Shown here: positions 36,131-43,918 of the stretch, piece by piece | How positions within the stretch are numbered: position 1 is the first letter of the stretch | Layout: each line of letters starts with the position of its first letter | NCBI GenBank assembly: GCA_020633295.1 | Contig: JACKDW010000005.1 | Coordinates: forward strand, 496,001 to 560,000 | Source of the DNA: Myxococcales bacterium | Lineage (GTDB): Bacteria; Myxococcota_A; Polyangia; Nannocystales; Nannocystaceae | Length of the DNA stretch: 64,000 nucleotides | Reading direction: 5' to 3' | The notes under the pieces: generated by a model | Told to the model about the DNA's origin: nothing | The model's database searches: none | What the model saw: only the letters and a program-made list of their open reading frames with translations | Made by a program: the position numbers and the translations under genes

Positions 36131-36244
36131 GCGAACACGGTCGCGCCTGCGTCGGCAAAACACAACCCGCGCGGGTCGGCGCGCTCGCGAACGCGCCTGG
36201 GCACGCGCCCGTGATCCTCGAGCCCGGCTCGTGTCGCTACCGCC
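36131..36244. promoter_or_regulatory. Divergent promoter region between kinase-TPR and FG-GAP genes
   Basis: 114 bp separate the two divergent starts (or less if the kinase begins at 36163). Promoters of both genes should lie here, but I cannot point to specific -35/-10 sequences. Confidence 0.4.
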
Positions 36245-38116
36245 GTGATGACCGCCGTGATGACCGCCGTCGCCCGCGCCTCGTCGCGCCCCCTCGCCGC
36301 GCTCTCGCTCGCGGCGCTCGCCCTCGCGCCGCTGGACGCCGCCGCGCTCTCGCGCACGGTCCACGTCCGCTACGGGATCCTCAACACCGCGGGCCACGAC
36401 ATCTACGTCGGCGTCTCCGCGCCCTACGCCCGCGACCTCAACCACTACTTCCCCAACATGGGCCCGGAGCTGGGTGACCTGCGGACCAGCTTCACGGGCG
36501 ACCTGTTCGGCGCGGCGCAGCGCTACAGCCGCGACAGCTACGGCTTCCGCCTCCCGCACCGGACCCAGCGCGGCATGGACGCCGTCGACACGATCCACAC
36601 CGGGCACACGCGCCACTACACCGTCGCGCTGTACGAGCGCGTCGACGGTGAGCTGCGCGCGTTCGCGTACATCGACTGGGCGGTCAAGATGAACCTGCGC
36701 GGGATCACCGAGTGCCACACCGAGCGGCTCATCGATCCCGACCAGCGGCTCTCGGTCCTGCACAAGCGCACCGACGAGGGCTTCACCGGCCAGGAGATCG
36801 CCGAGAAGTTCGGCGCGGACCTCAGCCTGCGCGAGAAGGTGCTCGGCTCGCTCGGCTTCCCGCCGATCGGCGAGGCCGACGAGACCCCCGAGCAGTTCTT
36901 CGATCGCCTCGCGCGCTGGGCCCTCGCGCAGCTCGTCGACATCCCCATGCCCGGCCTCGTCGGCCCCGGCAGCGCGATCGTCGACGTGACGGCCTTCGTG
37001 GTCGAGTCCAAGATCAAGTCCGCGCCCGGCAGCTGCGTCACGCAGCTCTGGGTGATGCCGCCCGTGCCCCCCGAGCGGCGCACCCTCACGAGCCTCTTCA
37101 TGCACGGCTGGGGCGGCGCGGGCTACTCCTGGACCGGCGACTTCAACGGCGACGCCATCCCCGACATCGCCTCGGCCAGCGGCGCCACGCTGTTCGTGAG
37201 CCAGTCGCGCCGGAACGCGTCGCCGAGCTCCTGGGAGTGGCGCCCGCAGACGATCAACACGGGTTCGAACGCCTGGGGCGACGCCGGCTACACCTTCGTC
37301 GGCGACTTCGACGGCGACCACAAGGACGACATCGCCTCCGCCGACGGCGGCCGCGTCCACCTGCGCCGCGCGAGCGCGGGCTTCACGATCGAGAGCCTGC
37401 CGGCGGTCGCTCCCTGGCCGATGAAGTGCGGCTGGGGCAGCGCGGGCTACACCTTCGTCGGCGACTTCGACGGCGACGGCAAGCACGACATCGCCTCCGC
37501 CGACGGCGGCCGGATCTACCTCCGGCAGCTCGTCGGCGACCGCTTTACCTGCGCGCCCGCCAGCGTGCCCTCGCGCTGGGGCGGCGCGGGCTACACCCGC
37601 GTCGGCGACTTCAACGGCGACGGCAAGCACGACATCGCCTCCATGAACGGCCGGGTCGTCTACATGCGCCTCGGTCAGGCGCGCGGCTTCTCCCACCAGG
37701 AGTGGGCGGTCCCCGGGCGCTGGGGCGGCAGCGGCTACACCTTCGTCGGCGACTTCAACAGCGACGGCAAGGACGACATCGCGTCGGCCAACGGCGGCGA
37801 CGTGCACATGCTGCTGTCGACCGGCGCCGGCTTCACGCCCGCGATCTGGCGCGTCCCGGCCAATTGGGGCGGCGCCGGCTACACCCGCGTCGGCGACTTC
37901 AACGGCGACGGGCGCGCCGACATCGCGTCCGCGAGCGGCGGCACGGTCTTCTTAAACCTGTCCACAGGAGCAGGGTTCAACCAGACGCGCTGGGTCGTCC
38001 CCGACTGGTGGGGCGACGCTGGCTACACCTTCATCGGCGACTTCGATCGCGACGGTCGCTCCGACATCGCCACGGGGCGCGGCCCCGAGGTCCAGGTCAA
38101 GCTCGCGCGCCCGTAG
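36245..38116 (+). CDS. Secreted FG-GAP repeat protein
   Basis: About 620 aa. A signal peptide (SRPLAALSLAALALAPLDAAAL) follows a repeated GTGATGACCGCC start region that offers starts at 36245, 36248 and 36260. The N-terminal domain (about 35-270) has no recognised family. Then seven FG-GAP/VCBS repeats of about 48 aa are strikingly regular: WGGAGYTRVGDFNGDGKHD, WGSAGYTFVGDFDGDGKHD and WGDAGYTFVGDFDGDHKDD-type units with DxDxDG calcium loops, each followed by IASA-GG. A seven-bladed calcium-bound propeller, probably surface or extracellular. The sixth repeat uses abnormal codons (37951-37980) and carries a dyad-type element. Regular repeats suggest recent duplication. Confidence 0.85.
   Translation: MMTAVMTAVARASSRPLAALSLAALALAPLDAAALSRTVHVRYGILNTAGHDIYVGVSAPYARDLNHYFPNMGPELGDLRTSFTGDLFGAAQRYSRDSYGFRLPHRTQRGMDAVDTIHTGHTRHYTVALYERVDGELRAFAYIDWAVKMNLRGITECHTERLIDPDQRLSVLHKRTDEGFTGQEIAEKFGADLSLREKVLGSLGFPPIGEADETPEQFFDRLARWALAQLVDIPMPGLVGPGSAIVDVTAFVVESKIKSAPGSCVTQLWVMPPVPPERRTLTSLFMHGWGGAGYSWTGDFNGDAIPDIASASGATLFVSQSRRNASPSSWEWRPQTINTGSNAWGDAGYTFVGDFDGDHKDDIASADGGRVHLRRASAGFTIESLPAVAPWPMKCGWGSAGYTFVGDFDGDGKHDIASADGGRIYLRQLVGDRFTCAPASVPSRWGGAGYTRVGDFNGDGKHDIASMNGRVVYMRLGQARGFSHQEWAVPGRWGGSGYTFVGDFNSDGKDDIASANGGDVHMLLSTGAGFTPAIWRVPANWGGAGYTRVGDFNGDGRADIASASGGTVFLNLSTGAGFNQTRWVVPDWWGDAGYTFIGDFDRDGRSDIATGRGPEVQVKLARP
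37956..37975 (+). repeat. Dyad-type element inside FG-GAP gene
   Basis: ACCTGT, CCACAGGA, GCAGGG; the first 10 bases are identical to the hrpB copy. The protein segment NLSTGAGF here is encoded with TTA, ACA, GGA, GCA and GGG, while the preceding repeat writes the same LSTGAGF with normal GC-rich codons. Confidence 0.45.
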
Positions 38117-38190
38117 GCGTCCTCCGAGCGGTCATCGACCGCGATCGTGGAAGCGTCGGGGGGGCCGTAGGCCGAGGACGACCCGCGAAC

Positions 38191-39450
38191 CTACGAGAAC
38201 GCGCTCAGGCCCGTGAGCGCGCGGCCGATCGCCAGCGTGTGGATCTCGTGCGTGCCCTCGTACGTGTAGACCGTCTCGAGGTTGCACACGTGCCGCATGA
38301 TGTGGAACTCGCCCATGATGCCGTTGCCGCCGAGCATCGAGCGCGCCGTGCGAGCTGCCTCGAGCGCCATACGCACGTTGTCGCGCTTGAGGTACGAGAC
38401 CTGCGTCGGGCTCAGCGCGCCGCGCTGCTTCTCGCGCCCGAAGTGATAGGCGAGCAGCAGCCCCTTACCGATCTCGTTGTGCAGCTCGACCAGCTTCTGC
38501 TGCGTCAGCTGGAAGCCCGCGATCGGGCGCCCGAACTGCACGCGCTCGAGCGTGTACCGGCGCGCGCGCTCGTACACGCCCATCGCGGCCCCGAGCGCGC
38601 CCCAGCCGATCCCGTAGCGGGCCTGCGTCAGGCAGCTCAGCGGGCCCTTGAGGCCGCGCACGCCCGGCAGCATGTTCGCCGCCGGCACGCGCACGTCGTC
38701 CATCACGACCTCGCCCGTCAGCGACGCGCGCAGGCTCAGCTTGCCGTGCGTCTCCGGCGTCGAGATCCCCTTCATCCCGCGCTCGAGCACGAAGCCGCGG
38801 ATCACCGGCGCGTCGCTGCCGTGATCGCGGGTCTTCGCCCACACGACCATCACGTCGGCGATCGGGCTGTTGGTGATCCAGAACTTCTGGCCGTTGAGGA
38901 TGTAGTCGCCGCCGGGCCCGTCCTGGCGCGCGTGCGTCCGCATCGACCCGGGGTCGCTGCCCGAGTTGGGCTCGGTCAGCCCGAAGCAGCCGATCTTCGT
39001 CCCCGCCGACATCTCCGGCAGCCAGCGCTGCTTCTGCTCCTCGGTGCCGTAGGCGTAGATCGGCCACATCGCGAGCGCCGACTGCACCGAGCAGAAGCTG
39101 CGGATGCCGCTGTCCTGGCGCTCGAGCTCGATCATCGTCAGCCCGTAGGCCACCGGGTTCATCCCGGCGCAGCCGTAGCCCTCGAGCGGCGCGCCGAGGA
39201 AGCCCATCTCCGCGAACTCCGGGATCAGCTCCTTGGGGAAGGTCCCGCGCTCGTAGTGCTCCTCGATCACCGGCGCGACGCGGCGCTCGCAGAACTCGCG
39301 CGCGGCCGACCACGTGAGGCGCTCCTCCTCGGTCAGCAGGTGGTCGATCGTCAGCAGATACGGCGTCGGCGAGACCTGGCCCATGAGGGCCATGTACCAC
39401 GGCCGCGACCCGAGCCCCATCGCGGAGCGCGAGCGCGTGGCATTGCTCAC
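38191..39450 (-). CDS. gcdH: Acyl-CoA dehydrogenase, glutaryl-CoA dehydrogenase type
   Basis: 419 aa FAD flavoprotein. Close to glutaryl-CoA dehydrogenases, which oxidise and decarboxylate glutaryl-CoA to crotonyl-CoA in lysine/tryptophan breakdown. Seen: GCAGMNPVAYGLTMIELERQDSG-like start of the substrate loop, CFGLTEPNSGSDPGSM, KFWITNSPIADVMVVWA, RYGIGWGALGAA, QLTQQKLVELHNEIG, GGNGIMGEFHI and the catalytic Glu in VYTYEGTHEIHTLAIGRALTG, which is characteristic of GcdH. The GTG at 39450 overlaps the upstream stop in GTGA, so it is coupled to the MauE-like gene; an ATG at 39420 is an alternative. Confidence 0.9.
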   Translation of the reverse strand: MSNATRSRSAMGLGSRPWYMALMGQVSPTPYLLTIDHLLTEEERLTWSAAREFCERRVAPVIEEHYERGTFPKELIPEFAEMGFLGAPLEGYGCAGMNPVAYGLTMIELERQDSGIRSFCSVQSALAMWPIYAYGTEEQKQRWLPEMSAGTKIGCFGLTEPNSGSDPGSMRTHARQDGPGGDYILNGQKFWITNSPIADVMVVWAKTRDHGSDAPVIRGFVLERGMKGISTPETHGKLSLRASLTGEVVMDDVRVPAANMLPGVRGLKGPLSCLTQARYGIGWGALGAAMGVYERARRYTLERVQFGRPIAGFQLTQQKLVELHNEIGKGLLLAYHFGREKQRGALSPTQVSYLKRDNVRMALEAARTARSMLGGNGIMGEFHIMRHVCNLETVYTYEGTHEIHTLAIGRALTGLSAFS

Positions 39451-39923
39451 CGCGACGCGACGAGCGCGGACGGCCTCGGGCGCTTCGGGTTCAGCGCCGC
39501 GACCACGATCAACGCGAGCAGCCCGACATCCTCGAGCAGCCGCGGCCACCCCACGGCCTGGGCCTCGCTCTGCTGGCCGAAGCAGCCGCAGTCGATGTTG
39601 AGGTCGCGGGCGATCGCCGAGGCGATCAGCGCGATGAACGACGCGGTCAGCAGCCCCAGCAGCAGCGCCGCGCCGCGCCGCTTCCAGCCCGTCAGGATCG
39701 CGATCGCGCCCGTCAGCTCGAGCATCGGCACCACGCCCGCGAGCAGGTTCGAGGACCACAGCGGGAACACCTCGTAGTTGCGGATGTCCTCGGCGAAGCC
39801 CGCCGGGTCGACGATCTTCGGCAGCGCCGCGGCGATGAACACCACCGCCACGATCACGCGCGCGGCCGAGACCGCGCTCGCGCCCGCGCGAGTGCTCAGC
39901 GCGCGCTGCAGCGCGCTAGCCAT
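39447..39923 (-). CDS. MauE/DoxX-like redox membrane protein
   Basis: 158 aa with four membrane helices (VSAARVIVAVVFIAAALPKIV; LLAGVVPMLELTGAIAIL; ALLLGLLTASFIALIASAIA; LLEDVGLLALIVVAAL). The loop between helices 3 and 4 carries DCGCFG, the Cys pair of the MauE/methylamine-utilisation and DoxX-type membrane proteins thought to shuttle electrons or disulfides across the membrane. Its 5' end overlaps the rhodanese gene by 8 bp and its 3' end overlaps gcdH by 4 bp. Together with the rhodanese upstream it suggests a sulfur/thiol redox module; the functional connection to GcdH is unclear. Confidence 0.8.
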   Translation of the reverse strand: MASALQRALSTRAGASAVSAARVIVAVVFIAAALPKIVDPAGFAEDIRNYEVFPLWSSNLLAGVVPMLELTGAIAILTGWKRRGAALLLGLLTASFIALIASAIARDLNIDCGCFGQQSEAQAVGWPRLLEDVGLLALIVVAALNPKRPRPSALVASR

Positions 39924-40527
39924 GATGATCCGACCTCCCGCGCTCGATCGGCCCGCCGCGCTCGGTCCAGCGCAGCCACCCGCCCTCGAGCACGCGCACC
40001 TTCTGACAGCCGACGCGGTCTTGCAGGATCTTCCCCAGCGCCTCGGACTGCTCGCAGCTCCAGCCCTCGCAGTAGCAGACCACGAGCTCCTCCAGCGGCA
40101 GCGGGAACGACTGCATCGCCAGGAGCTCCTCCGCGTTCATCGCCGGGAGGTTCAACGCGCCGGGGATGTGACCCGCCGCGAAGTGCTCGGCGGCGCGCGC
40201 GTCGACGAAGGTCACGCTCGCGTCGCCGATTAACGTCACCGCCTCGGCGTAGGCGATGCGCTCGACCTGCGAGCCCGCGACCTCGGCGAGCGCGCCGGTC
40301 TCGCCCTCGTCTCCGGGCGCGGAGCCGAGCTCGCAGCTGCCCGCGAAGGCCTCAGCGGGATCCGGGAACCAGGGCAGCTCGTCGCCCCGTGACGCGATGC
40401 TGACGAGCCCGAGCGCGCAGGCGAGCGCCCCCAGGATCGCCATGTCGCGCAGCGTGTCGACCACCCCCAGGGCGGCCTCCCGAACGCGCGCGTGACCGCC
40501 CTCCGCTGTGTCTAGTTCATGCTTCAC
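39916..40527 (-). CDS. Membrane-anchored rhodanese-domain protein
   Basis: 203 aa. One N-terminal membrane helix (DMAILGALACALGLVSIA, about 29-46), then a short periplasmic linker and a rhodanese domain (about 95-195): YAEAVTLIGDASVTFVDARAAEHFAAGHIPGALNLP, the loop VVCYCEGWSCEQSEALG with active-site Cys in CEGWSC, and VRVLEGGWLRW. Rhodaneses move sulfane sulfur through a cysteine persulfide. GTG start at 40527; an ATG exists at 40443. First gene of a tight three-gene operon with the MauE-like gene and gcdH. A weak dyad-type element overlaps the start (40517-40536). Confidence 0.8.
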   Translation of the reverse strand: MKHELDTAEGGHARVREAALGVVDTLRDMAILGALACALGLVSIASRGDELPWFPDPAEAFAGSCELGSAPGDEGETGALAEVAGSQVERIAYAEAVTLIGDASVTFVDARAAEHFAAGHIPGALNLPAMNAEELLAMQSFPLPLEELVVCYCEGWSCEQSEALGKILQDRVGCQKVRVLEGGWLRWTERGGPIERGRSDHHG

Positions 40528-40676
40528 GCGACATTGCCAATTTAGCAGACGAGCACCCACGAGGCCTGCCGCGACCGTGCCGGCCGCGCGCGTACGGCCG
40601 CCGCGCGCTCCCCGGTGCGCGGGCCGGCCGACCAGGTCGAGACCTGCGACCGCGTGTCTGGTAGCAATGGTTAAGG

Positions 40677-41474
40677 ATGGTACACGCACGCTCCCGCAGG
40701 CCTCGCGACACGCGCCTCCGCGTAGGCGGCGTGCGCGTCGCGGCGGGGCTCTCGCTCGTCGCGCTCGCGCTCGCGACCACGACGGCCCAGGCCGCGCCGG
40801 CCGGCGGCGGCGCGGGCGGGCAGGTCGGCTTCGACAGCAGCGGCGCGTCCTCCAGCGGCTCCTCCAGCTCCTCGGGGGGATACCAGTGGCCCGAGCGAGT
40901 GATTTCCGGCAACGCGGTCTCGCTCCAGCTGCCGCTGCAGATCGCGTTCCTCGGCTACATGCCGCGCGTCCGCATCGGTCTCCAGTACGACTACCAGCTG
41001 CACCTCCCGCACTGGGTGCACATCGGCATCGCGGCGCTGCTCGATCGCGGCGACTTCGAAACGTTCAAGCTCGACACCTGCGGTTTCGGCGCGAACCCGC
41101 CCTCCGGCTCCTGTCAGCCGGGCACGGTCGCCGGCTTCGATATCTGGGCCGGCTACGCGTACAAGTGGTACCTCAAGGAGCGCCCGTACCTCGTCCCCTA
41201 CGTGCGCGGCAGCCTCGGCGGCGGCTGGTGGCGCTACCCCGACGTGACCGCGTCGCGCCTCCAGAGCCTGCAGTGGTCGGGGACCTTCAGCCTGCGCCTC
41301 GGCGGCGGCGCGCGCCTGTTCCTGCTCGACTACCTCGCGCTCGGCATCGACGTCGCGCTCACGATCGGCTTCACGCAGTCGCTCAACATCCCGCTCGGCG
41401 GCAGCGAGGAGAAGGTCACGAGCTTCCTCCTCGGCATGGAGATCCTCCCGCTGCTGCTCGAGTACCGGTTCTAG
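40677..41474 (+). CDS. Outer-membrane beta-barrel protein
   Basis: 265 aa. A signal peptide (VRVAAGLSLVALALATTTAQA) is cleaved near AQA-AP. Then a Gly/Ser linker, then alternating amphipathic strands rich in Tyr, Trp and Gly ending in Phe (LLEYRF), the C-terminal signature for BamA assembly. The barrel appears to have about 8 strands (for example IAFLGYMPRVRIGLQYDYQL, FDIWAGYAYKWYLKERPYLVPYVRGSLGGGWWRY). A CGFGANPPSGSC loop holds two Cys. Function unknown; porin-like, or a structural barrel with pattern like OmpA/OprF N-domains. Divergent from the rhodanese operon with 149 bp between. Confidence 0.75.
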   Translation: MVHARSRRPRDTRLRVGGVRVAAGLSLVALALATTTAQAAPAGGGAGGQVGFDSSGASSSGSSSSSGGYQWPERVISGNAVSLQLPLQIAFLGYMPRVRIGLQYDYQLHLPHWVHIGIAALLDRGDFETFKLDTCGFGANPPSGSCQPGTVAGFDIWAGYAYKWYLKERPYLVPYVRGSLGGGWWRYPDVTASRLQSLQWSGTFSLRLGGGARLFLLDYLALGIDVALTIGFTQSLNIPLGGSEEKVTSFLLGMEILPLLLEYRF

Positions 41475-41606
41475 CGACGCCCACGGCGAAAATGTGACTT
41501 GGCCTGGCCCCCGGGCCGGGACCCGCCGCGGCGCGCTCTGACAAGATGTTCAGGCCGCGAGCGCGCGCCGACGTCTGCCGGGGAAGTGTGCTACCAGCGT
41601 GCTCCC

Positions 41607-42707
41607 ATGGCCCTCGCAGTCGGAATCGTCGGTCTCCCCAACGTCGGCAAATCGACGCTGTTTAACGCGCTCTCCAACGCCGGCGCGGAGTCCAAGAACT
41701 TCCCGTTTTGCACGATCGATCCCAACGTCGGGATGGTCCCGGTCCCCGACCCGCGGCTCGACGCGCTCGTCAAGATCGTCGAGCCCCAGAAGATCGTGCC
41801 GACGACCGTCGAGTTCCTCGACATCGCGGGCCTCGTCAAGGGCGCGAGCCAGGGCGAGGGGCTCGGCAACAAGTTCCTCAGCCACATCCGCAGCGTCGAC
41901 GCCATCGTCCACGTCGTGCGCTGCTTCGACGACGACAACATCATCCACGTCGACGGCAAGATCGACCCCGTAAACGACGCCGAGGTCATCAACACCGAGC
42001 TGCTGCTGCGCGACATGCAGTCGGTCGAGCAGCGCCTGAGCCGCGCGCGCAAGCAGGCCAAGAGCGGCGACAAGCTCGAGAAGCAGGCCGTCATCACCTG
42101 CGAGCGCGTGCTCGAGGCCATGGGCGGGGGCATCCCCGCCCGCAGCGTCGAGCTCGAGCCGGCCGACGACGAGATCCTCCGCGACCTCTGCCTGCTCACC
42201 GCCAAGCCGGTGCTCTACGTCGCCAACGTCAGCGAGGAGCAGCTCGGCAGCGCCGACGACGACCCGCACGTCCAGGCGCTGCGCGAGTTCGCGACCGCCG
42301 AGCGCGCCGAGGTCGTCATCATCTCCGCCGCCATCGAGGCCGAGATCGCGAGCCTCGACGTCGAGGAGCGCGCCGAGTTCCTCGAGGGCATCGGCCTCGA
42401 GGAGCCCGGGCTCAACCGCCTGATCTTCAAGGCCTACGAGCTGCTCGAGCTGATCACCTACTTCACCGCCGGCAAGAAAGAGGTCCGCGCCTGGACGATC
42501 CGGCGCGGCACGCTGGCGCCTGGCGCCGCGGGGAAAATTCACTCCGACTTCGAACGCGGCTTCATCCGCGCCGAGGTCATGAGCTACGACGAGCTCATCG
42601 AGGCCGGCTCCGAGGCGGCGATGCGGGCCAAGGGCCGGCTGCGCCTCGAGGGCAAGGACTACGTGGTGCAAGATGGCGACGTCATGCACTTCCGCTTCAA
42701 CGTCTGA
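41607..42707 (+). CDS. ychF: Ribosome-binding ATPase YchF
   Basis: 366 aa Obg-like P-loop ATPase that binds ribosomes and influences oxidative-stress responses. Seen: G1 VGLPNVGKST, the Leu in place of the usual G2 Thr neighbour, G3 DIAGLVKGASQGEGLGNKFL, ATP-preferring NxxE in place of NKxD as ANVSEEQ, then a coiled coil (about 130-180) and a C-terminal TGS domain with TYFTAGKKEVRAWTIRRG, HSDFERGFIRAEV and GDVMHFRFNV. Full family length. Preceded by 130 bp of leader without other genes. Highly conserved housekeeping gene. Confidence 0.97.
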   Translation: MALAVGIVGLPNVGKSTLFNALSNAGAESKNFPFCTIDPNVGMVPVPDPRLDALVKIVEPQKIVPTTVEFLDIAGLVKGASQGEGLGNKFLSHIRSVDAIVHVVRCFDDDNIIHVDGKIDPVNDAEVINTELLLRDMQSVEQRLSRARKQAKSGDKLEKQAVITCERVLEAMGGGIPARSVELEPADDEILRDLCLLTAKPVLYVANVSEEQLGSADDDPHVQALREFATAERAEVVIISAAIEAEIASLDVEERAEFLEGIGLEEPGLNRLIFKAYELLELITYFTAGKKEVRAWTIRRGTLAPGAAGKIHSDFERGFIRAEVMSYDELIEAGSEAAMRAKGRLRLEGKDYVVQDGDVMHFRFNV

Positions 42708-42826
42708 GCACGCATGACCCGTGGCGAGCGCTCGCGTGGCGACCCTGGCGCGCGCGACGACGAATCACGGCTGTATCGGGCGCCCGAGCATGGACTGCGC
42801 TTGAAAGCGCCTCGGGACCGGAGTAG

Positions 42827-43561
42827 ATGATGGACGTGTCCGCGTTGGTCCGCGCCTGTGTCAGCGTCGCGCTCCTGACCGCGACGATCCCCGCGCAGGC
42901 CGTGGCGGCGCGGGCCGCGGTCGCGCCCGCAGAGCGCAGCGCCGAGGACGAGTACCACCTCGGCGAGCAGGCCTACGCGCTCGGCAACTACGAGCAGGCC
43001 GTCGGGCACTTCGAGCGCAGCTACGCGCTCTCCGACCAGCCCGACCTCCTGTTCAACATCGGCCAGTCCTACTACCGCCTCTACGAGCTCTCGCAGGATC
43101 CCAGGCACCTGCGCAAGGCCCGGGCGCTGTTCAGCAACTACCTCAAGTTCCTGGCCGCCTCCGAGGCCCTCGACGAGACGACGCGCGCGAGCGTCGAGCA
43201 GCACATCACCGACATCGACAGCAAGCTCGCCGCGCTCGCCGAGGCCGACAAGCCCGACCCGGAGCCGGACCCAGACCCGCCGGACGACGAACAGGACCCC
43301 GAGCCCGAGGGCCCCAAGGACGCCGAGCCTGGCCCGACGGAGCCGGTCGACGAGCCCGCGCCCGAGAAGAAGCCGCTGTACAAGAAGGGCTGGTTCTGGG
43401 GCGCGCTCATCGGCGCCGTCGCGGTCGCCGGCGGCGTCACGGCGGCGATCCTCCTGACGCGCGACAGCGGCGACGGGATCCCGGAGCCCGAGCTCGGCAC
43501 GATCCCGCGTGTCGGCCCCGGCCCCGCGCTCGCGCCGGGCGGCGTGGTGTTCTCGTTCTAG
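42827..43561 (+). CDS. TPR-like envelope protein with C-terminal membrane helix
   Basis: 244 aa. N-terminal signal (CVSVALLTATIPAQAVAA), one or two TPR-like helix pairs (DEYHLGEQAYALGNYEQAVGHFERSYALSDQPDLLFNIGQSYYRLYELS, about 38-86), an acidic Pro/Glu/Asp linker (about 145-180), a helix FWGALIGAVAVAGGVTAAILLT (about 188-209) and a short tail ending in VVFSF. This layout (signal, TPR, acidic Pro linker, TM) recurs in myxobacterial proteins of unknown function; the C-terminal part faces the other side of the membrane. Follows ychF by 119 bp. Confidence 0.7.
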   Translation: MMDVSALVRACVSVALLTATIPAQAVAARAAVAPAERSAEDEYHLGEQAYALGNYEQAVGHFERSYALSDQPDLLFNIGQSYYRLYELSQDPRHLRKARALFSNYLKFLAASEALDETTRASVEQHITDIDSKLAALAEADKPDPEPDPDPPDDEQDPEPEGPKDAEPGPTEPVDEPAPEKKPLYKKGWFWGALIGAVAVAGGVTAAILLTRDSGDGIPEPELGTIPRVGPGPALAPGGVVFSF

Positions 43562-43589
43562 CCGCCGAGAGCCGCCCAGCGGAGCCGAG

Positions 43590-43850
43590 ATGACGAGCAG
43601 CTCGAGCCAAGACCTGCACCCCACCAGCGGGGCCCGATTCCTGTTCACGCGAACCGACGACGCGGGCTACGCGGTCGAGATCTACGCGGCCGGCGGCGCG
43701 CGGCACTCGACGACGCTGCGCTGGGACGACCAGGGCAACGCGGCCCTCGAGCCCGGGCTCGCGGACGAGGCGCTCACGCGCGAGGTCCTCAAGCTCGCGC
43801 GCGTGGTCAAGCGAAGCCAGCAGGAACGACTCCTGCGCTGGCGCGCCTGA
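43590..43850 (+). CDS. Small hypothetical protein
   Basis: 86 aa cytoplasmic protein: beta segment ARFLFTRTDDAGYAVEIYAAGGA, then RHSTTLRWDDQGNAALEP, ending in a helix (EALTREVLKLARVVKRSQQERLLRW). I do not recognise the family. The ribosome-site GGAG lies 8 nt before the ATG and the start is 28 bp after the previous stop, so it is in the same transcript as the TPR-like gene. Confidence 0.65.
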   Translation: MTSSSSQDLHPTSGARFLFTRTDDAGYAVEIYAAGGARHSTTLRWDDQGNAALEPGLADEALTREVLKLARVVKRSQQERLLRWRA

Positions 43851-43867
43851 GCAGCGCTTCGAACGCG

Positions 43868-43895
43868 CGAAGGGGAGGCGCGAGCCTCCCCTTCG
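43868..43895. terminator. Bidirectional terminator hairpin
   Basis: CGAAGGGGAGGC-GCGA-GCCTCCCCTTCG: a perfect 12-bp stem with a GCGA tetraloop, exactly between converging genes (ending at 43850 and 43919). Confidence 0.85.
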
Positions 43896-43918
43896 TCGAG
43901 CGAGCCAGCGCGCGCGGG

